A stretch of DNA of 64,000 bases from Diphasiastrum complanatum (Eukaryota; Streptophyta; Lycopodiopsida; Lycopodiales; Lycopodiaceae): the NCBI GenBank assembly GCA_029204225.1, contig CM055102.1:5383520-5447519 (forward strand), read 5' to 3'. The notes under the pieces are model-generated. The model worked only from the letters and a program-made list of their open reading frames with translations, searched no databases and was not told the origin of the DNA. Position 1 is the stretch's first letter. The number at the start of each line of letters is the position of its first letter. The translations under genes and the position numbers were made by a program. Of the stretch, positions 1-11,900 are shown piece after piece.

Positions 1-1729
1 TCTTGATCCCATGCTCATCACAAAAGGCCTTGAACTTGTTAGATATGTACTCACCACCATTGTCACCTCTCAAGCACTTGATCTTTGTGGAGAATTGGTT
101 CTCCCTTGCATTCTTGAACTTGACAAAGACATCATACACTTCATCCTTGCTCTTTAGTAGATAGATCCAACAAAATCTACTCAAATCATCAATGAATGTT
201 ACATACATCTTAGCTCCACTATTGTTAATTATAGTAAATCCATGAATATCCGGATGTACAAGTTGAAAAGGCTTTGTAGATCTAGTATAAGGTAGTCTAT
301 GTGACTTAGACAAAGCACAAGACTCACAAACATGCTTGTCATTACTTAAGGAACTTGGAAGACCAATCACAACCTTCTTCCTTGCCATTACCTCCAATGA
401 CTTGAAGTTGAGGTGTATCATCCTTTTGTGCCAAACCTCTTGAATAGAAATTTGCTCCCTTACAACACATCCAACTTGGTTAGCAATAACACAAGCATCA
501 AGTTTGAACAACTTCCCTTGCCTTTTACCTTTTCCAATCAAGACATCCTTCCTTTTGATCAAACAAGCATCTCCATCAAACTCCACCTTGAGGCCCTTAC
601 TTAGCATTTGACTCACACTAAGCAAATTCTTGGTAATAGATGGAATAAACAAGACATCCTCCAAATGAACATTCCTATTTGTAGAGAGAGAAATAGGAAT
701 TGTGCCAATCCCTTTGATTACACACTCACCATCATTGGCCGTGTAGATCACCCTCTTGTCATCTCCATATGCCAACAAAGAAGTGAAATACTCTTTGTGA
801 AAGGTCATGTGTGAACTTGCTCCACTATCAGTCCACCAATGATCTAGATCTCCATCATTAGCAAGCATACATGAAGACATCACAAAAGCATCATCATTTG
901 CATCTTGCACATCCAAACCATCCTCATCAAGAGTAAGATTACCTTGCTTGTCTCCTTGATCTCTCTTCTTCTTGTAGCACTCACTTGCAAAGTGTCCTTT
1001 GACGCCACAATAGAAGCACTTGAGCTTTGATCTATTCTTCTTTTTGCCACTTGAAGAAGCATCCACTTGATCTTGCCCTTTAGACCACTTGCTTTTGGTT
1101 TTGCCCTTTGTGAACATAGCATCCTCTTGAAGTGTCGATGTAGATCCACCTCTTGCTTGAAGCCTATATTCCTCATTGATCAAGATCTCTTGAAGATCCA
1201 TCAAACTTGGCAAAGTCTTTTGAATAGCAATACTTTGAACAATGTTAGCATGAGCATCCAACAAGCCATTAAGAATCACTTGAATAAGCTCTCCTTCCTT
1301 AACGCTTTCATCTATGCAAGCTAACTCATCATTCAATGCTTTCGTTCTCAAAACAAAAGTACTTGGACTTTCTTCATTCTTTTGCAAACAAGAAAAGATT
1401 TGCCTTCTTAGAGTCAACACTCTAGAAGTAGACTTGGATTCATAAAGCTTTTTCAATGAATTCCAAACTTCCAAAGATGATGTGCACTTACCAACTTCCT
1501 TGAGAAGTTCATTGGTAACATTCATCTTTATCATGTGTAGAGCCTTCTTGGCCCTCTTGTCATACCTCAATTGATCTTGTTGTGTTGCTGGTCTCTCCTC
1601 CAAACCTACAACAATATCCAAAACATCATTCATCTCAAGAAGTGACTCCATCCTCACTTTCCATAATGAATAGTTACTTGAGGTAAGCCTATCATTGGCT
1701 TCCAACATGACTCCAATTGAAGTTGCCAT
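1..1729 (-). CDS. Copia gag-pol polyprotein, N-terminal 576 residues (partial)
   Basis: The frame opens at the ATG at 1729 and runs with no stop to the window edge. In order it shows a UBN2-type gag (about residues 1-215), a CCHC zinc knuckle (CFYCGVKGHFASEC, near 1040-1000), an aspartic protease active site (DSGASSHM, near 830-800), the GAG pre-integrase zinc region starting VWHKRM and ending CESCALSKSH (about 440-300), and the start of the integrase core with MYVTFIDD and GDNGGEY. Gag packages the RNA, protease cuts the polyprotein, and integrase inserts the DNA copy. In two related copies here the same positions carry stops, frameshifts and deletions; this one has none. One small oddity is IH where GH is usual in the pre-integrase motif (KRMIHL). 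Confidence 0.92.
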   Translation of the reverse strand, partial: MATSIGVMLEANDRLTSSNYSLWKVRMESLLEMNDVLDIVVGLEERPATQQDQLRYDKRAKKALHMIKMNVTNELLKEVGKCTSSLEVWNSLKKLYESKSTSRVLTLRRQIFSCLQKNEESPSTFVLRTKALNDELACIDESVKEGELIQVILNGLLDAHANIVQSIAIQKTLPSLMDLQEILINEEYRLQARGGSTSTLQEDAMFTKGKTKSKWSKGQDQVDASSSGKKKNRSKLKCFYCGVKGHFASECYKKKRDQGDKQGNLTLDEDGLDVQDANDDAFVMSSCMLANDGDLDHWWTDSGASSHMTFHKEYFTSLLAYGDDKRVIYTANDGECVIKGIGTIPISLSTNRNVHLEDVLFIPSITKNLLSVSQMLSKGLKVEFDGDACLIKRKDVLIGKGKRQGKLFKLDACVIANQVGCVVREQISIQEVWHKRMIHLNFKSLEVMARKKVVIGLPSSLSNDKHVCESCALSKSHRLPYTRSTKPFQLVHPDIHGFTIINNSGAKMYVTFIDDLSRFCWIYLLKSKDEVYDVFVKFKNARENQFSTKIKCLRGDNGGEYISNKFKAFCDEHGIK

Positions 1730-2317
1730 GTAGCAATGACCTGATCTTCTTTTTCAACCTGTTTCAATGCACAAAGCACTCCTTTGAACAACAACAAATG
1801 CTTTCAAAAGAAATCACCAAGATTTGAAACTATCTCACAAATTCTCTTCTAGCACTTATCCAAGCAAATCAACACATAGAATCATGGAATCTTGATCAAC
1901 CTATGATCTATCCTCAATCTAATGACTTTTGCCACTTCCTAAGATTGAAATACACTCAAATGAAGTCCATCAACCTCACTATCTAGAGATCCAATCAAAA
2001 TTAGGGTTTTGACAAAATCACAAAAAATGGACTATTCCAAATCTACATGCAAATGCTCAAAATTTGATATGCAATCTATAAGCCACCACTTAGGTTGAAC
2101 CAATGATCCAAAAATCGGCCAAATCCAGCATGTGAATTCAAAAAATGGAATTGAACAAGTATATTGACCTATTTAGTGTTTTGATCTACAAAAGATCCAA
2201 TCTACAAAAGCAAAAAATCCGATTTTGGTGTAGAATCCTCTCTAGCATGCTCTAGACTTGATATCTTCACCAAATCATTGATAGATCTGATTTCCTCCTT
2301 CATAACCTGAAACACAA
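1730..2317 (-). other. Untranslated leader of C1
   Basis: AT-rich non-coding stretch between the primer binding site and the gag start. It is clearly similar to 48698-49280 in C2 and, reversed, to 61985-62562 in C4, so it is part of the family rather than an insertion. Confidence 0.75.
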
Positions 2318-2329
2318 GCTCTGATACCA
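2318..2329 (-). other. Primer binding site of C1 (tRNA-iMet type)
   Basis: On the minus strand it reads TGGTATCAGAGC, the standard copia site complementary to the 3' end of initiator methionine tRNA. It directly follows the LTR end. Confidence 0.9.
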
Positions 2330-2971
2330 TGTGAAAGATTTCAGATCCTTAAGATCCAATGTACTTGAATGATCTTTGGTTAGAAAGAGAAATACACTAT
2401 CAATTTCACCAATGTAGAAAAATCAGCATCTACACACAATTTGAGATGCAAACACTAATAGAACTTGATCAAACTTGAATGAAATGATTATATACTGTTG
2501 CTTTCCATACAAAACCAGCAAGCTACTGTATTTCACACGTGTGGATCCAATAATAACAAATATAGATCATTCTACAGATAGAATTGCAAGCAATCACCAA
2601 GGTAGTGCACCAATGGATAGTAGAACCCAAGAGAACCATGTATAAGCATGAAATGAGATAGAGAAGAGAGAATATGACTCTCTCCACGAGTTACATCCTT
2701 TTATAATAGGTCCAAACCCTATTTGGCCACTTGGCTTTCCCACCAAAATGCTAACCCTACCAATTTTGGGTCTAGATTCAATGTACCCAACTTATTCAAA
2801 TTGAATCTACTCAAACTATCTTTCCCACACTTTCAAAAAGTGTTTATTCAAATGAAATTTAGACTAATGGACTTTGAAAAGTCAACCTCTAAGTCTAAAA
2901 CAAGTTTTGGCCTTGATATGCCAAATATGGAAATATTGCAAAATGTGATGAAACTAATTGAATCTTTCACA
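2330..2971 (-). repeat. 5' LTR of C1, 642 bp
   Basis: Begins and ends with the inverted ends TGTGAAAGA and TCTTTCACA, abuts the primer binding site, and matches the LTRs at 49293-49927 (635 bp) and 60553-61972 (about 655 bp without its insertion). Confidence 0.88.
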
Positions 2972-3784
2972 CTTCTCTCCCAAATTCTTTACTCAAACTA
3001 GAATTTGACCTCTTCCACAAGATTTGTCATATCTCCCTCAATTTTCAACCAAATTGGCTACAAATTGGCTTTGATTCAGGCTAAGAGTAAGATCTACAAT
3101 CCTATAGAATTACAGTCAGAAAGTTTGGCCAAAAATTCAGCCAAAAATGGAGAAAACAAATTGCAAAAAGCTACAACTAGCTAAAATTGAAAAGAAAACA
3201 CTAAAATGGCCATAACTTAGTCATTATAGCTCCGAATAAGAAAATCTCAGTACTTCCAAAAAGCTAAAAGAGAGATCTATTGATCTACAACAAGAAACTA
3301 CACACACACACAAAAAAATGAGAATTAGATAGTCAAAAACTGAATCAAAACATGCTGGAAATTGAAAAATCAAGAAAGCTAGAACAAGACACTCTACCAA
3401 ATTTAATAAAATCCACCAAATATGGTGGGAAAAGGATCTAATGCTCTGATATTAAAATTGTCATGTGCCAACCTTAGCATTCAAACATCTAATCCATTCA
3501 TTAAACATCAAATTACAATGGAAATGCAAGAAATCAAGAAACTAGTCAAAAATCAAGAAGATAGCTAAAAGTAGCAAAACTTCACCAAATTAGGCAAAGT
3601 AAGGTATCTTTATTCATGATTATTGATCATTCACAAGATAAGGGCCTGATTCTAGAGCATGATCATATCTCTCAAGTGATTTTAGGCACATGAACCACTT
3701 CCTTCATCAAGAAAGCTCTCAAAGAGAAGCTCCAAGATCTCTTAAAACTCAAAATTACAAAATGAACAATAGCCTCCAAATTTA
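2972..3784. other. AT-rich spacer, possible leader of an older LTR element
   Basis: No coding signal. At 3431-3442 the sequence GCTCTGATATTA resembles a decayed reverse complement of the copia primer site (GCTCTGATACCA). This may be the remains of an older minus-strand element into which C1 inserted. The rest is unrecognised. Confidence 0.3.
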
Positions 3785-4290
3785 GCATGACCAGCTGGCA
3801 GCCCAACGGACGTGGAGCTTTGAACTTCACGCTCAGCTGAAACAGAGCAATAACAGAGAGTAACTAACTAGTTGATTAGCGTTAACTACTCTTGTAATTC
3901 TCTGTTTTAGCTATCTTATAAACTCCACATAGTGGAGATATAAAGATTTTCTAGATCAACAGAATAGATAGAGAAGAGTGCATGAGTAGAGCAGAAAAAA
4001 AAAAAAAATAGAAACGAAATAGTTGTGGATGAAAGTCTGCCAACGAGCAGAACACAGCGAAAGAACAGAGGGTCAGGTCGCCAACGAGCGAGACACTGAT
4101 CATCTCGCTCCAAATTGTTGCTCTCTCTTGTGCATCTCCTTGTTTTTCGCTGTCTTGATTGCTAGAATGATATTTGTTCTGTGATCTGTAGTCACGTGTC
4201 TAGGATCCTGCAAGCTTCCGCCTAAGAAAATTCAAAAGAAACAAATCCGTTCACGATACACAAAACCCGTTCGCGACATCAATTGATGAC
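3785..4290 (+). repeat. Family D LTR fragment without an internal region
   Basis: Aligns by eye, in opposite orientation, with the two LTRs of element D (40974-41690 and 43051-43768). Shared blocks include the CAGCTGGCAG segment, CTAACTAACTAGTTGATTAG, the CTCCACATAGTGGAG palindrome and the GAGCGAGA...TCTCGCTC inverted repeat. It ends CGTTCGCGACA, matching the family end CTTCCGCGACA. No primer site follows, so it is a solo or 3' LTR remnant. Confidence 0.75.
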
Positions 4291-5936
4291 TTTCCGGAAA
4301 TGGTGGAGGCCAAGAAAGAGAATAGCTAACTCTCAAACATTGAGGCTTTATAGTCACGATGTTGTTGAAAATCAACTGAAAACAAAATTGGTGATTTAAT
4401 TCCAAAATGAAAAATTATCATTAATGGTAGCAAACATACTTCATGAGTTTATTGGATGTGCATATCTTGCATTTTTTGAACAATTTAAGTTGGAGTCTCA
4501 CAAATAGATTAACATAGTCACTAGAATTCATAACATCATGTTGATAATTGTCATTTAATTTGCCACTTGAAATGAAAAAAGCATTCAAGAAAATCAACAC
4601 ATGAAATTTTTTTAAATGTCTTGAATTGTTTAGCCAATCATCTTCCTCAGCATATTTGAGAGGCAACAAACAAACATCGCAAGCTTCTTTGAGGATGTTG
4701 AGATGAGTTGTTGCATGTTGAATTTTGAAGAGACGAACCATTTTACCCTATCTATATACGACATATCAAGTGTGGACTCAATAAGATCTTGAATTCACAT
4801 TCACATTTTCATAGCTAGTTAGAGACTATGTATCAGACAATCTTTTATGAAAAATTGGCATTTCTAAATAAAAGTTCTATCAATCTTCAAGGGTTCTCCT
4901 CATATATATATCAATTGGCTTCGTGTACTTTTCCAATCCTTGGGAATCCTAAATTTTGACAGTAGCAGCATGTCATTTTGCACTAGCAACAAATATATAC
5001 ATTTTCATCTATTTTTCATGGTAATTAAGTTGATGAGACCTATGACTAACTATTTTCTCAACTTAATTTTCTTGTAAATGGGCATATTTAAAATGAGTGT
5101 GCTCAAAGTTTTCAATTTTTTCTTTCGAGGAAATAACTCTAATCTTGGTAGCTTTCTTGTTATTTTTGAAAATTTTAAATTTGGCGTTTATGTGGCATGT
5201 ATTAATTGAGAGACTTGTTAAAATTGGGCTTCAGGGAGGGAGGACAAATATAGTTTCTAGCTTTGGCTCATTATTTCGGCGAGGTGTCTTTGCAAGTACA
5301 AACATTGAGTATATTTGTGCTATAAGAAGCCAAAACTGAATTTGAACTTATAAACTATAGAATGCTCAACATCTCATCTATTTCTCGATTCATTTTTGAG
5401 TTGAAGCAAGTGCTGCATCCAACATAATAAGAGTCCTTGAATTGAATGACAGCATGAATTATATCTTGCTTAAGTCTTCTCTGCATAAGTTTATTTGAAA
5501 GAAATAAAAACATTGAATTAATATCAAGAGTGGAGCTTTAGTTCATGTGCTTCATATCTGTCAAGCTTGGGGGCTATCACCTCCATCTTCCATTTTGATT
5601 AAAGAGCTGAATCCTTATCAATTGTATTTTGATAATAGGAGCTTTGACATATTTGAAGGACATAGAGCGACCCCATTCAAGATTCTTAACTTGAAAAGTG
5701 CATTGTCAACTAGTTCTAAGAGTCCTAGAATGTTGTATTACAAATCAAGTCAGTGGCACTTCAAATTTAGTCAAGAATATGTAGAAAATCTTTGCAAGGA
5801 AAACTTCAGAAGCTAACCACATATATGGGCATCAACTTGACTAAACATGCCATCTCAAAATAGGATGGCAACCCTAGATGTCAAATTTCATCAACAGCGG
5901 TTTGAAGATGTGGAAGCTCCACATCTTCAAACATAT
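4291..5936. other. AT-rich stretch with no gene recognised
   Basis: Contains only short open frames (for example 106 codons at 4421-4741, minus, and 89 codons at 5547-5816, plus) without recognisable motifs or splice context. The missing C-terminal kinase exons of the neighbouring receptor gene would be expected here; I looked for a DVYSFG-like block on the minus strand and did not find one. Confidence 0.5.
5900..5932. repeat. Perfect hairpin, 15-bp arms, 3-nt loop
   Basis: GTTTGAAGATGTGGA, then AGC, then TCCACATCTTCAAAC. It overlaps no exon and lies about 20 bp from the point where the receptor kinase frame diverges. Confidence 0.85.
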
Positions 5937-5988
5937 CTAGAACTCAGTTAATCCGCTCTTCTCAGTCAACTGATTTGATGCATAGTAT
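5937..5988 (-). CDS. Receptor kinase exon 13: truncated
   Basis: Acceptor AACAG. Encodes [11 protein letters not shown] in perfect register, but where DVYSFG should follow it reads GLTEF and stops at TAG (5939-5937). The kinase C-lobe is missing. The break lies at about 5954. Confidence 0.75.
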
Positions 5989-8900
5989 CTGTTCAATAAA
6001 CATGCAACTTGAGAACTGGCAACAACATTTTAGCTTGTGGATCAGTTCATTTGAAAAGCTTCATATGCAAAGAGGATTCAGTAAATGCTGTGTAAAACTT
6101 ACTCAGGGTCAAGGTAACCGGCTGTTCCCTTCACAACTGTCGTGACATGGGATACATTTAAATTCTTGATATGTTTTGACAAACCAAAATCAGCAACTTT
6201 TGCATTCATGGAAGCATCCAGAAGTATGTTCGAGCTCTTAACATCCCTATGAATGATTTTGGGATTACTGTGGTTATGAAGATACTCGACACCTGCAAGA
6301 AGCGACTATACTGCATTACTTAAAAGTTTGCGCTCCTATACTTGCAAAAATAGGCCAATAGAGAAAATAAACAAAAAATACTCATTGAGAATGTAGGATG
6401 AACTTGTGAGACACTGGTTGGTTGATTTTGGTGATTGAAGTATTTAATATCATATCTTTGAGTGGGAAAATAGAGTCAAGACACTACTAAATTTAAAATC
6501 AACAAAATAGATCAGAAATAAGCACCAGGTTTATCTCCACAAGCATTTCATCTGCCATTATTAGACTCAATACAGTAAATAGCAAAAACTCGAACAAATG
6601 TAAGACAAATGCCTATACAATATCTACTTGTATGTAGCTGCATGAAAACATGTTCATGATAAAACCATGTCTTGTCCAAACTTGACCGACTGCATATGAA
6701 GCTTTGCAAATTGCATAAATCCAAGTTACTTGTGATCCTCGTGGCAAGAAATAGCCTTGGAGAAGTAAGAACCCTAAAATAGAAAAATAAATCCATGTCA
6801 ACATTGAAGCCTTAGCGTTTAGAGTAGGAAAAGAAAGTGATTACTTGTGGCTGTTTATCTAGCAACAAGTACCATTACAATCAAAACATATAATAGAGCT
6901 TCTTGCAATGACTTTATTTGTATTTTTTTCCGGATGCACTTGCAATAGGGTTTGTTGTCTTTGGTCAAGTTGATGAGAAGAGTTTGTTGTGTTTTGAAGC
7001 TTCCAGAGATTAGGTCAAACTAGAGATAAGAGAAGAGGCAAGGACCTTAGTTTTGAAGCCTCAAATATTTTGTTGAAGCTGAAAAGTCAATCTTTTCAAA
7101 TCAACTATGGGTGGTTTCACATGGATTGGGGGGGTAAGTGCAAAGGGCCCAAATACTCCATCTTTGGTTGGTGGAAGCCACTTCAAGTGGCCTCCCCCCA
7201 TTTCAGAAGGAGTGGAGTCGCCCCTAGGCGGCATTGAAAAGCGCCGATCTGTGGGCAATTCGAATTTAGGCATTGAATGCCCTTGCCTCCAAAAAGAAGG
7301 GGGTTTCACATGGAATGACTTGGCCTTTCAAATTGGGGGGTAAGTGCATATTTTAAAATGAACCTGGCCCCCCTTCCATGAGAAACCACCCTATACATAG
7401 TTTCAAAGAAACACAATTTGAACATTTTCAAATCAATGAATTTTCACAAAATGCTCTTTTTTCACAAAATAATTTGAATTCTTCCAAGTTTTGTTTTCAA
7501 AATCAAAACAAAGAACATGGGAGAGTATCAGGTTGTAGTTGTCCTACCTTAGCCAAACAATGCAAGCCACACTACATTGTATCTAAAATGAGTAGATTGA
7601 GGCTTATTGTTGTCTCTTTAGCTGAAGAAAGAACAAGAAAAAGAATGACCTTGCATTTGCCTCTAGCTGCCCCAGGAAATCGTTTAAAGACATTTTCAAA
7701 GTGCTATACCCAGAGAATGTACCAGTGAATCTCACTTTGCCTGTCTATTTCTTTAACTACTCTTCAAGCTTTTCTTCATCAGATCAAATGGTCCTATATA
7801 GCTGAAGTCCTTCAGCTCCAAGTGTCCTTGTACTTATTGCACCTTTCTTAATGCATTTAGTGGTCTATTACGAATATAATAGTAATCATGAACTGCTTGT
7901 CATCTTAAAACAAGCAACTCGTCCATGGTAGGGCGGTGTATGGGTAGAGTTGTTAACTGCAACAGGCACAGGCTCGAATCCCAACCGTTGTGTAGTGACA
8001 TCTTAAGAGCTTGTTTTTCACTTGGCATTGCCCAAATGGCATTCCCAGGCTGTATATATTGTGTATAATTATTAGTTGCATAACTCTGTATACAAAAAAA
8101 AACAAGTAAATCAGCCAATCTATCACGGCATTGTCACAGTGTGCTCAATTTGGACCCCCCACATATTCATGCTGCTCTTCAGACTTTGGACTACTCATGC
8201 AAATGGCTGCAAGCAGAAAAAGTGCCAGGGTGATATTGGCACTTATTTGATAAACCCAAAAGCCCGAAGGAGCCCTTAAGGGCCTCCAGAGCAGATTCCT
8301 ATCATTCATTCCACAGTTGGTTGATATTCTTGCTCAAGTCTTTTGCAGGAGGCTCTACAGTAGTTCTTTGTAGGAGATCTATGATGACTGTACTCTTCAA
8401 AACTTATTATCTCCTTTTGTCGCATGTGATGCTTTATTTTGATTTCATTCATAACTTGGTACTAAGCACTTTCCAGGGCTCAAGGAGACCATGGGGAAGA
8501 TAATGTTTACAATAGTCATTCCACTTCCAGCAGATTTTACCAGTTTATCAACAGTACTCATAGCATGAAAATGAGTTTTTAGAGTAGTCATTTCAGCTTC
8601 TGGAAACTTAGATGGATGCATCAATTGTCAATGCTCATCATAAAAGGATCAGTGTTAACAGTAATCACTTCAGCTTCCAGCAATTTTATCGATTTATCAA
8701 TTACTTGATTATCAGGTCTCAGCACAAAAGTAGCCTGTAAAAATCATCATATATTAATCAGCCTATGTGCATATTTAATGACTAGCAGTTACTAGCTATC
8801 AGTATTAGCTATTGGGCTATTTGTAACCTGCTGTATCTTAACTGCTCTTGGCTATAGATACCAATCATAATTGCCCGTTCCAGAACAACGTTACAAGATG

Positions 8901-11900
8901 CATTGCGTTCCAGAACGGGCCATTTAAAGATAGAATTTATATGTACTGATTGTTTTAGCTTAAAAGTTTGAAAACTTGAATTTTTTTGGGGGTTCTGGGG
9001 TATTCAAAGGAACATGTTTAGGGATGGAGAAACAACATGAAACTTCATATCCACATACAAGTAAGAAGCACAGTACTGTAGGAAATCAAAGTGCCAAGAT
9101 CCTTCTAACATTCAATCTCCATATACAAGAAGAAGAAGAGGAAGAGAGAGAGGGTTAGGCGCCCTCAAGGAGAGAGAATGTAGTAGCAATGCTTGAAAGG
9201 GAATGAATTACAAATGAACACTAGGTACATATAAATAGGCCTTCCAAGGGCCTAGACTCTTCCAAACCCTAAGTTCTAGAACCTACTATTATAGGGCACC
9301 CCGAAAAGTCAAGATAGGGTCCCTTAACATAACTAGACTTTACTTGGACCCACAAATTACTACTGGACCAAAATTGGGTCCAACTCAACTAAAACTGACT
9401 TAACATGGTCTAAATAATAAACCTAACCCATGGTTACACAAGTCTCGACCTTTTGGGTCAAAGTAACCTATGGGAAACTAACATTATCATTTATTATTTC
9501 TAACATGTACATTCTCCACCTAGCGATAGTCCAAGAGCATCTCAAGAGGTTATGCCTAAGAGTTTGGATATGCAATGAACAATGGAACATAGCAGTACAT
9601 AAGATCAATGGCTAAAGCCTTACAAGCAATAGCAAAGGCAAGAATTCTCCCACGAAGAGATGAAATTGCCTTCATGACCAAATGTGAAAAACTCCAAGAT
9701 GATGACTCTTGCTAGAGCAACACAACACATGACCCACCATCTTGACATGTTTAATGATTTCAAGCCCTTCACTCAATCCAAAGTTGTACAACTAGGTGAC
9801 AACACTTCTCATAGTATAAAAGGTGAAAAGCAATGTCAAATGGTGATATCAAGTTATTATCCAATGTCTTCATGTTCCAAATCTTACTAAAAATCTGCTC
9901 TCAATTAGTAGGACAATCAATTGAGGTCATAGGGTTCTATTGGACACTAAAGCTTGCACTATTTTTTGCAAGACAAAGTAAATTTAGCTTTTAGTAGAAG
10001 GTTTGGCTACGTATATAAAATAATCCATTGTTATTATAGAAGCCAAGAGCTCCCCTCCTCTCCCGAAGCTAGTGGTGTGTAGAATGAATCTCCCATCCAT
10101 GGGCAAGCCTTTCAGCCCATAACCTGCTATTCTGGTCCGAGGGCACTTGGCACTTATGTGGTGATCAGTCCATTTGGCCTACCAAGTCTACCCCTACCAA
10201 CCCAAGAATACAATGTCTTAATGCTATGCCATCCTCATGCCCACCATACACGTGGCTATAAGACCTCCAAACAATAGTAGCACAATCCCTCAACTTTAGT
10301 TTTTTTTTCTCTTGCAACATAAGACACGATTGGTCAAATGCCCCGCCTAGGCCATGAGGAAGCTTTTCACTTCTCAGCTTCTCAATGAATTTGTATGGTC
10401 GCCGGCTAGTTGTCACTGCTAGGCTTAACTTATTCATTGTATGGCGTTGCGTACTTGGAGCCCCTGAGACCTCTATTAGAACCTTATCCTAAGACCTGCC
10501 CTCATAAATTCACCCTTGGCTATGGCATGTTCCAATGTCTTGCAGGACCCATTGAAGTTTTGAACACTAGAGGACGCAAAGAGAGAGAGAGAAGCATGAA
10601 ATCACCTAACCTTTAAAGGGAAGCTCCTCAAGTACATGTAGGGAAAAGTATGAGGTGTCACCATGAGCTTGAGCTACTTGCCAACTGGCTTGCACTTAAC
10701 TTAGTCAAGCTACAAAGGGGGGGGGTGCATGGTATTTCTAAGAAATCGTCACCATTACATTTGTGTAATGAGCATTGACTAAGTTTAACTAGCCAGTAAG
10801 GGTAAATTAGGTGTTACAATTCAACAATGTTAACTGCATCATTCCAGCAGTTGTCATAGATATTCATGACTACAAGCCTATATTCTTAAAAGCTCGTACA
10901 TCAACAATATTTTATTTTCCTTCAGACTTCCAAGCCAGTCAAGTGGTTTACTAAAATACTTCAAAAGTCTCCAAATGTTTCCAATGTAAGTAGCACAGCT
11001 AAAATTTGATTGTGAAATGCATATTAGATTGAACAGTGAAGTACTTAAAATACAATGCTCTGTGAAACAGAAAGATGAAAGCCATCTTGCCTATTGCAGC
11101 TCCCACTGCTATTTGGAGCCGCGTCTTCCATCTCAAAGGCTTCTTATCTTTGGATTTGGATCCTGCATTGTAGTCACCAAAGGTAACAATCTTATGTCAA
11201 AAAGTTGATCAAAGCTTTGCATGAATGGAGAAATTGTAAAGCACACGTAGAAAGTATTATTACTTGCTTACCATACAAATAATCCTGAAGGGGACCATTA
11301 GGCATGTATTCATACACAAGGAACTGTTGTTTGGGCTTCTCACAGAACCCAAGTAGAGAAACCAAGCTGGAATGGTGGACACGAGAGAGAAGATGGACCT
11401 ACAAACAACAAAAGCATACATCTAGATCAACAGTTCTAGGGAAGATATCAAATTTTTTTCTCAATTCATAACGATTCCGTTTGGTACCAATGCACACAAT
11501 AGAAAAAAAAAATAATGGAATATGCAAATATCTTGAGCATACATGAAGATTGACAGGCTTTGGAAGAAAAAAAATTTCTTGTAAAATCACAATGCCATTC
11601 CACCACATGCAAAACATACATGTTGATTGGTATACAATAAACCTTTGAGCTGCAATTTGTAAATAGCTCTCCTAATACCTCATTCTGAAATGAATCTGCT
11701 CCCAGCTGAGATTCATCTGACCTCACTTTAACAGCTATCTCTTGCCCATTTGGAAGCCTTCCAAAGTACACGGGGCCAAAACTTCCTTTTCCTAATTCTT
11801 TGGTGAAGTGATTTGTGGCAAGATTCATCTGATTCCAAGAGAATCGCTTGGCCTGGAACCATATGTTGTGCGCTGAGTGGGTCCTGTTGTATGCGAGCAC

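Larger units (their letters stand above)
1..2971 (-). mobile_element. Ty1/copia retrotransposon C1, 5' part (cut by window edge)
   Basis: Read on the minus strand this is LTR (2971-2330), primer binding site (2329-2318), a leader of about 590 bp, then gag-protease-integrase to the left edge. The LTR has inverted ends TGTGAAAGA/TCTTTCACA. Two related copies lie in the window: one at 46259-49927 (minus, degenerate) and one at 60553-63150 (plus, internally deleted). The reverse transcriptase, RNase H and 3' LTR lie outside the window. The unbroken reading frame suggests this is the youngest of the three copies. Whether it is complete and mobile cannot be judged from here. Confidence 0.9.

Noticed and set aside
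4421-4741. 106-codon minus-strand frame
   Set aside because: AT-rich, no recognisable domain, no evidence of expression signals.
5097-5816. Missing kinase C-lobe exons
   Set aside because: Both strands read for DVYSFG-, W- and R-type kinase motifs; none found.
7089-7343. GC-richer block with a palindrome-like CCACTTCAAGTGG and repeated TTGGGGGGTAAGTGCA
   Set aside because: Suggestive of a small insertion, but no terminal inverted repeats or target duplication could be defined.
9150-9520. LTR-like stretch with CTTCCAAGGGCCTAGACTC and CTAACATGTACATTCTCCACC
   Set aside because: Resembles the 3' side of some copia LTRs but no primer site, polypurine tract or partner was found.
10165-10437. 90-codon minus-strand frame
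   Set aside because: Inside the GC-AG intron; no motif or splice context.
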